A DNA stretch of 14,221 nt from Sedimentisphaerales bacterium (GTDB lineage Bacteria > Planctomycetota > Phycisphaerae > Sedimentisphaerales > Anaerobacaceae), in the NCBI GenBank assembly GCA_016933985.1, contig JAFGTU010000485.1, forward strand, positions 1 through 14,221, read 5' to 3'. The notes below the pieces were generated by a model. It did not search any database and was not told the origin of the DNA. It was given only the letters and a program-made list of their open reading frames with translations. This document shows, one piece after another, positions 14,133 to 14,221 of the stretch. Position 1 is the first letter of the stretch. Each line of letters starts with the position of its first letter. Position numbers and translations under genes: made by a program.

Positions 14133-14200
14133 CCACGAAGGCACGGAGGCACAAAGGCGCGAAGAAAATAGCCACCGAGAGCACAGAGGACACCTATGAA
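14133..14200. repeat. AGGC-type 8-bp-period repeat at the right end
   Basis: Words of period 8 (AGGCACGG, AGGCACAA, AGGCGCGA) lie within a CCACGAAGGCACGGAGGC stretch, followed by the related GCCACCGAGAGCACAGAGG. Similar CACGAAGGCAC sequences are common dispersed intergenic repeats in several bacterial genomes. The stretch from 13848 to the window end has no supported gene. Confidence 0.5.
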
Positions 14201-14221
14201 GAGCTCGTAGTCAAGTGATAC

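Noticed and set aside
13844..14152. Possible small protein-coding genes upstream of ahbC on the minus strand
   Set aside because: The peptides consist of repeat translations (QTQF, NKPNF, YAIRDT) in several frames, as expected for tandem repeats rather than genes.
13947..14200. CRISPR array
   Set aside because: Repeat units are 7-10 bp and mostly contiguous, without uniform 30-40 bp spacers or cas genes.

Overview
The window looks like a chromosomal segment of an anaerobic bacterium, most likely a planctomycete of the Phycisphaerae/Sedimentisphaerales type. This is an inference from gene content: a Tat-exported Gfo/Idh/MocA oxidoreductase next to a HEAT-repeat protein, several small lipoproteins, AhbC-type heme synthesis, oxygen-sensitive ATP-driven Fe-S enzymes, and AT-rich intergenic repeats of a kind I associate with these genomes. 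No 16S or other marker is present.

Left part (1-3000): on the minus strand, a secreted Gfo/Idh/MocA oxidoreductase (714-1931) is followed after 43 nt by a HEAT-repeat protein that runs off the left edge. They diverge from a plus-strand lipoprotein of unknown function (2286-2963), which has a good sigma70-like promoter at 2183-2211.

Centre (3066-11962): a benzoate-CoA-ligase-type enzyme on the plus strand, with its own promoter (3008-3036), converges on a six-gene minus-strand operon read from 11962 to 4708. The gene order is: medium-chain dehydrogenase; enoyl-CoA hydratase/3-hydroxyacyl-CoA dehydrogenase fusion; one catalytic subunit of the 2-hydroxyacyl-CoA dehydratase/benzoyl-CoA reductase family; its BadF/HgdC-type ATPase activator; MBL-fold hydrolase; ketoacyl synthase III. 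Together they could activate a carboxylic (probably aromatic) acid to its CoA thioester, carry out an ATP-driven low-potential reduction or radical dehydration, process the product by hydration and dehydrogenation, and condense or hydrolyse an acyl thioester. The set does not match a known pathway: the catalytic subunit has no partner, there is no thiolase or separate ring-opening hydrolase, and a C-C bond-forming synthase is included.

Inside the operon, between the first two genes, is an AT-rich element of about 170 bp bounded by a perfect 26-bp inverted repeat (10824-10849/10965-10990). It contains two further perfect 12-bp hairpins and is flanked by an 8-bp direct repeat that overlaps the stop codon of the upstream gene. 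Removing one repeat copy and the element would leave a 27-nt gap, like other gaps in the operon, so a MITE-like insertion is plausible.

Right part (11963-14221): a small lipoprotein (12191-12568, plus) converges with a radical SAM/SPASM protein recognised as AhbC (12588-13847, minus). The last ~275 bases are non-coding and hold a 7-bp tandem repeat, copies of a 10-bp repeat and an 8-bp-period repeat. No rRNA, tRNA or CRISPR array was seen.
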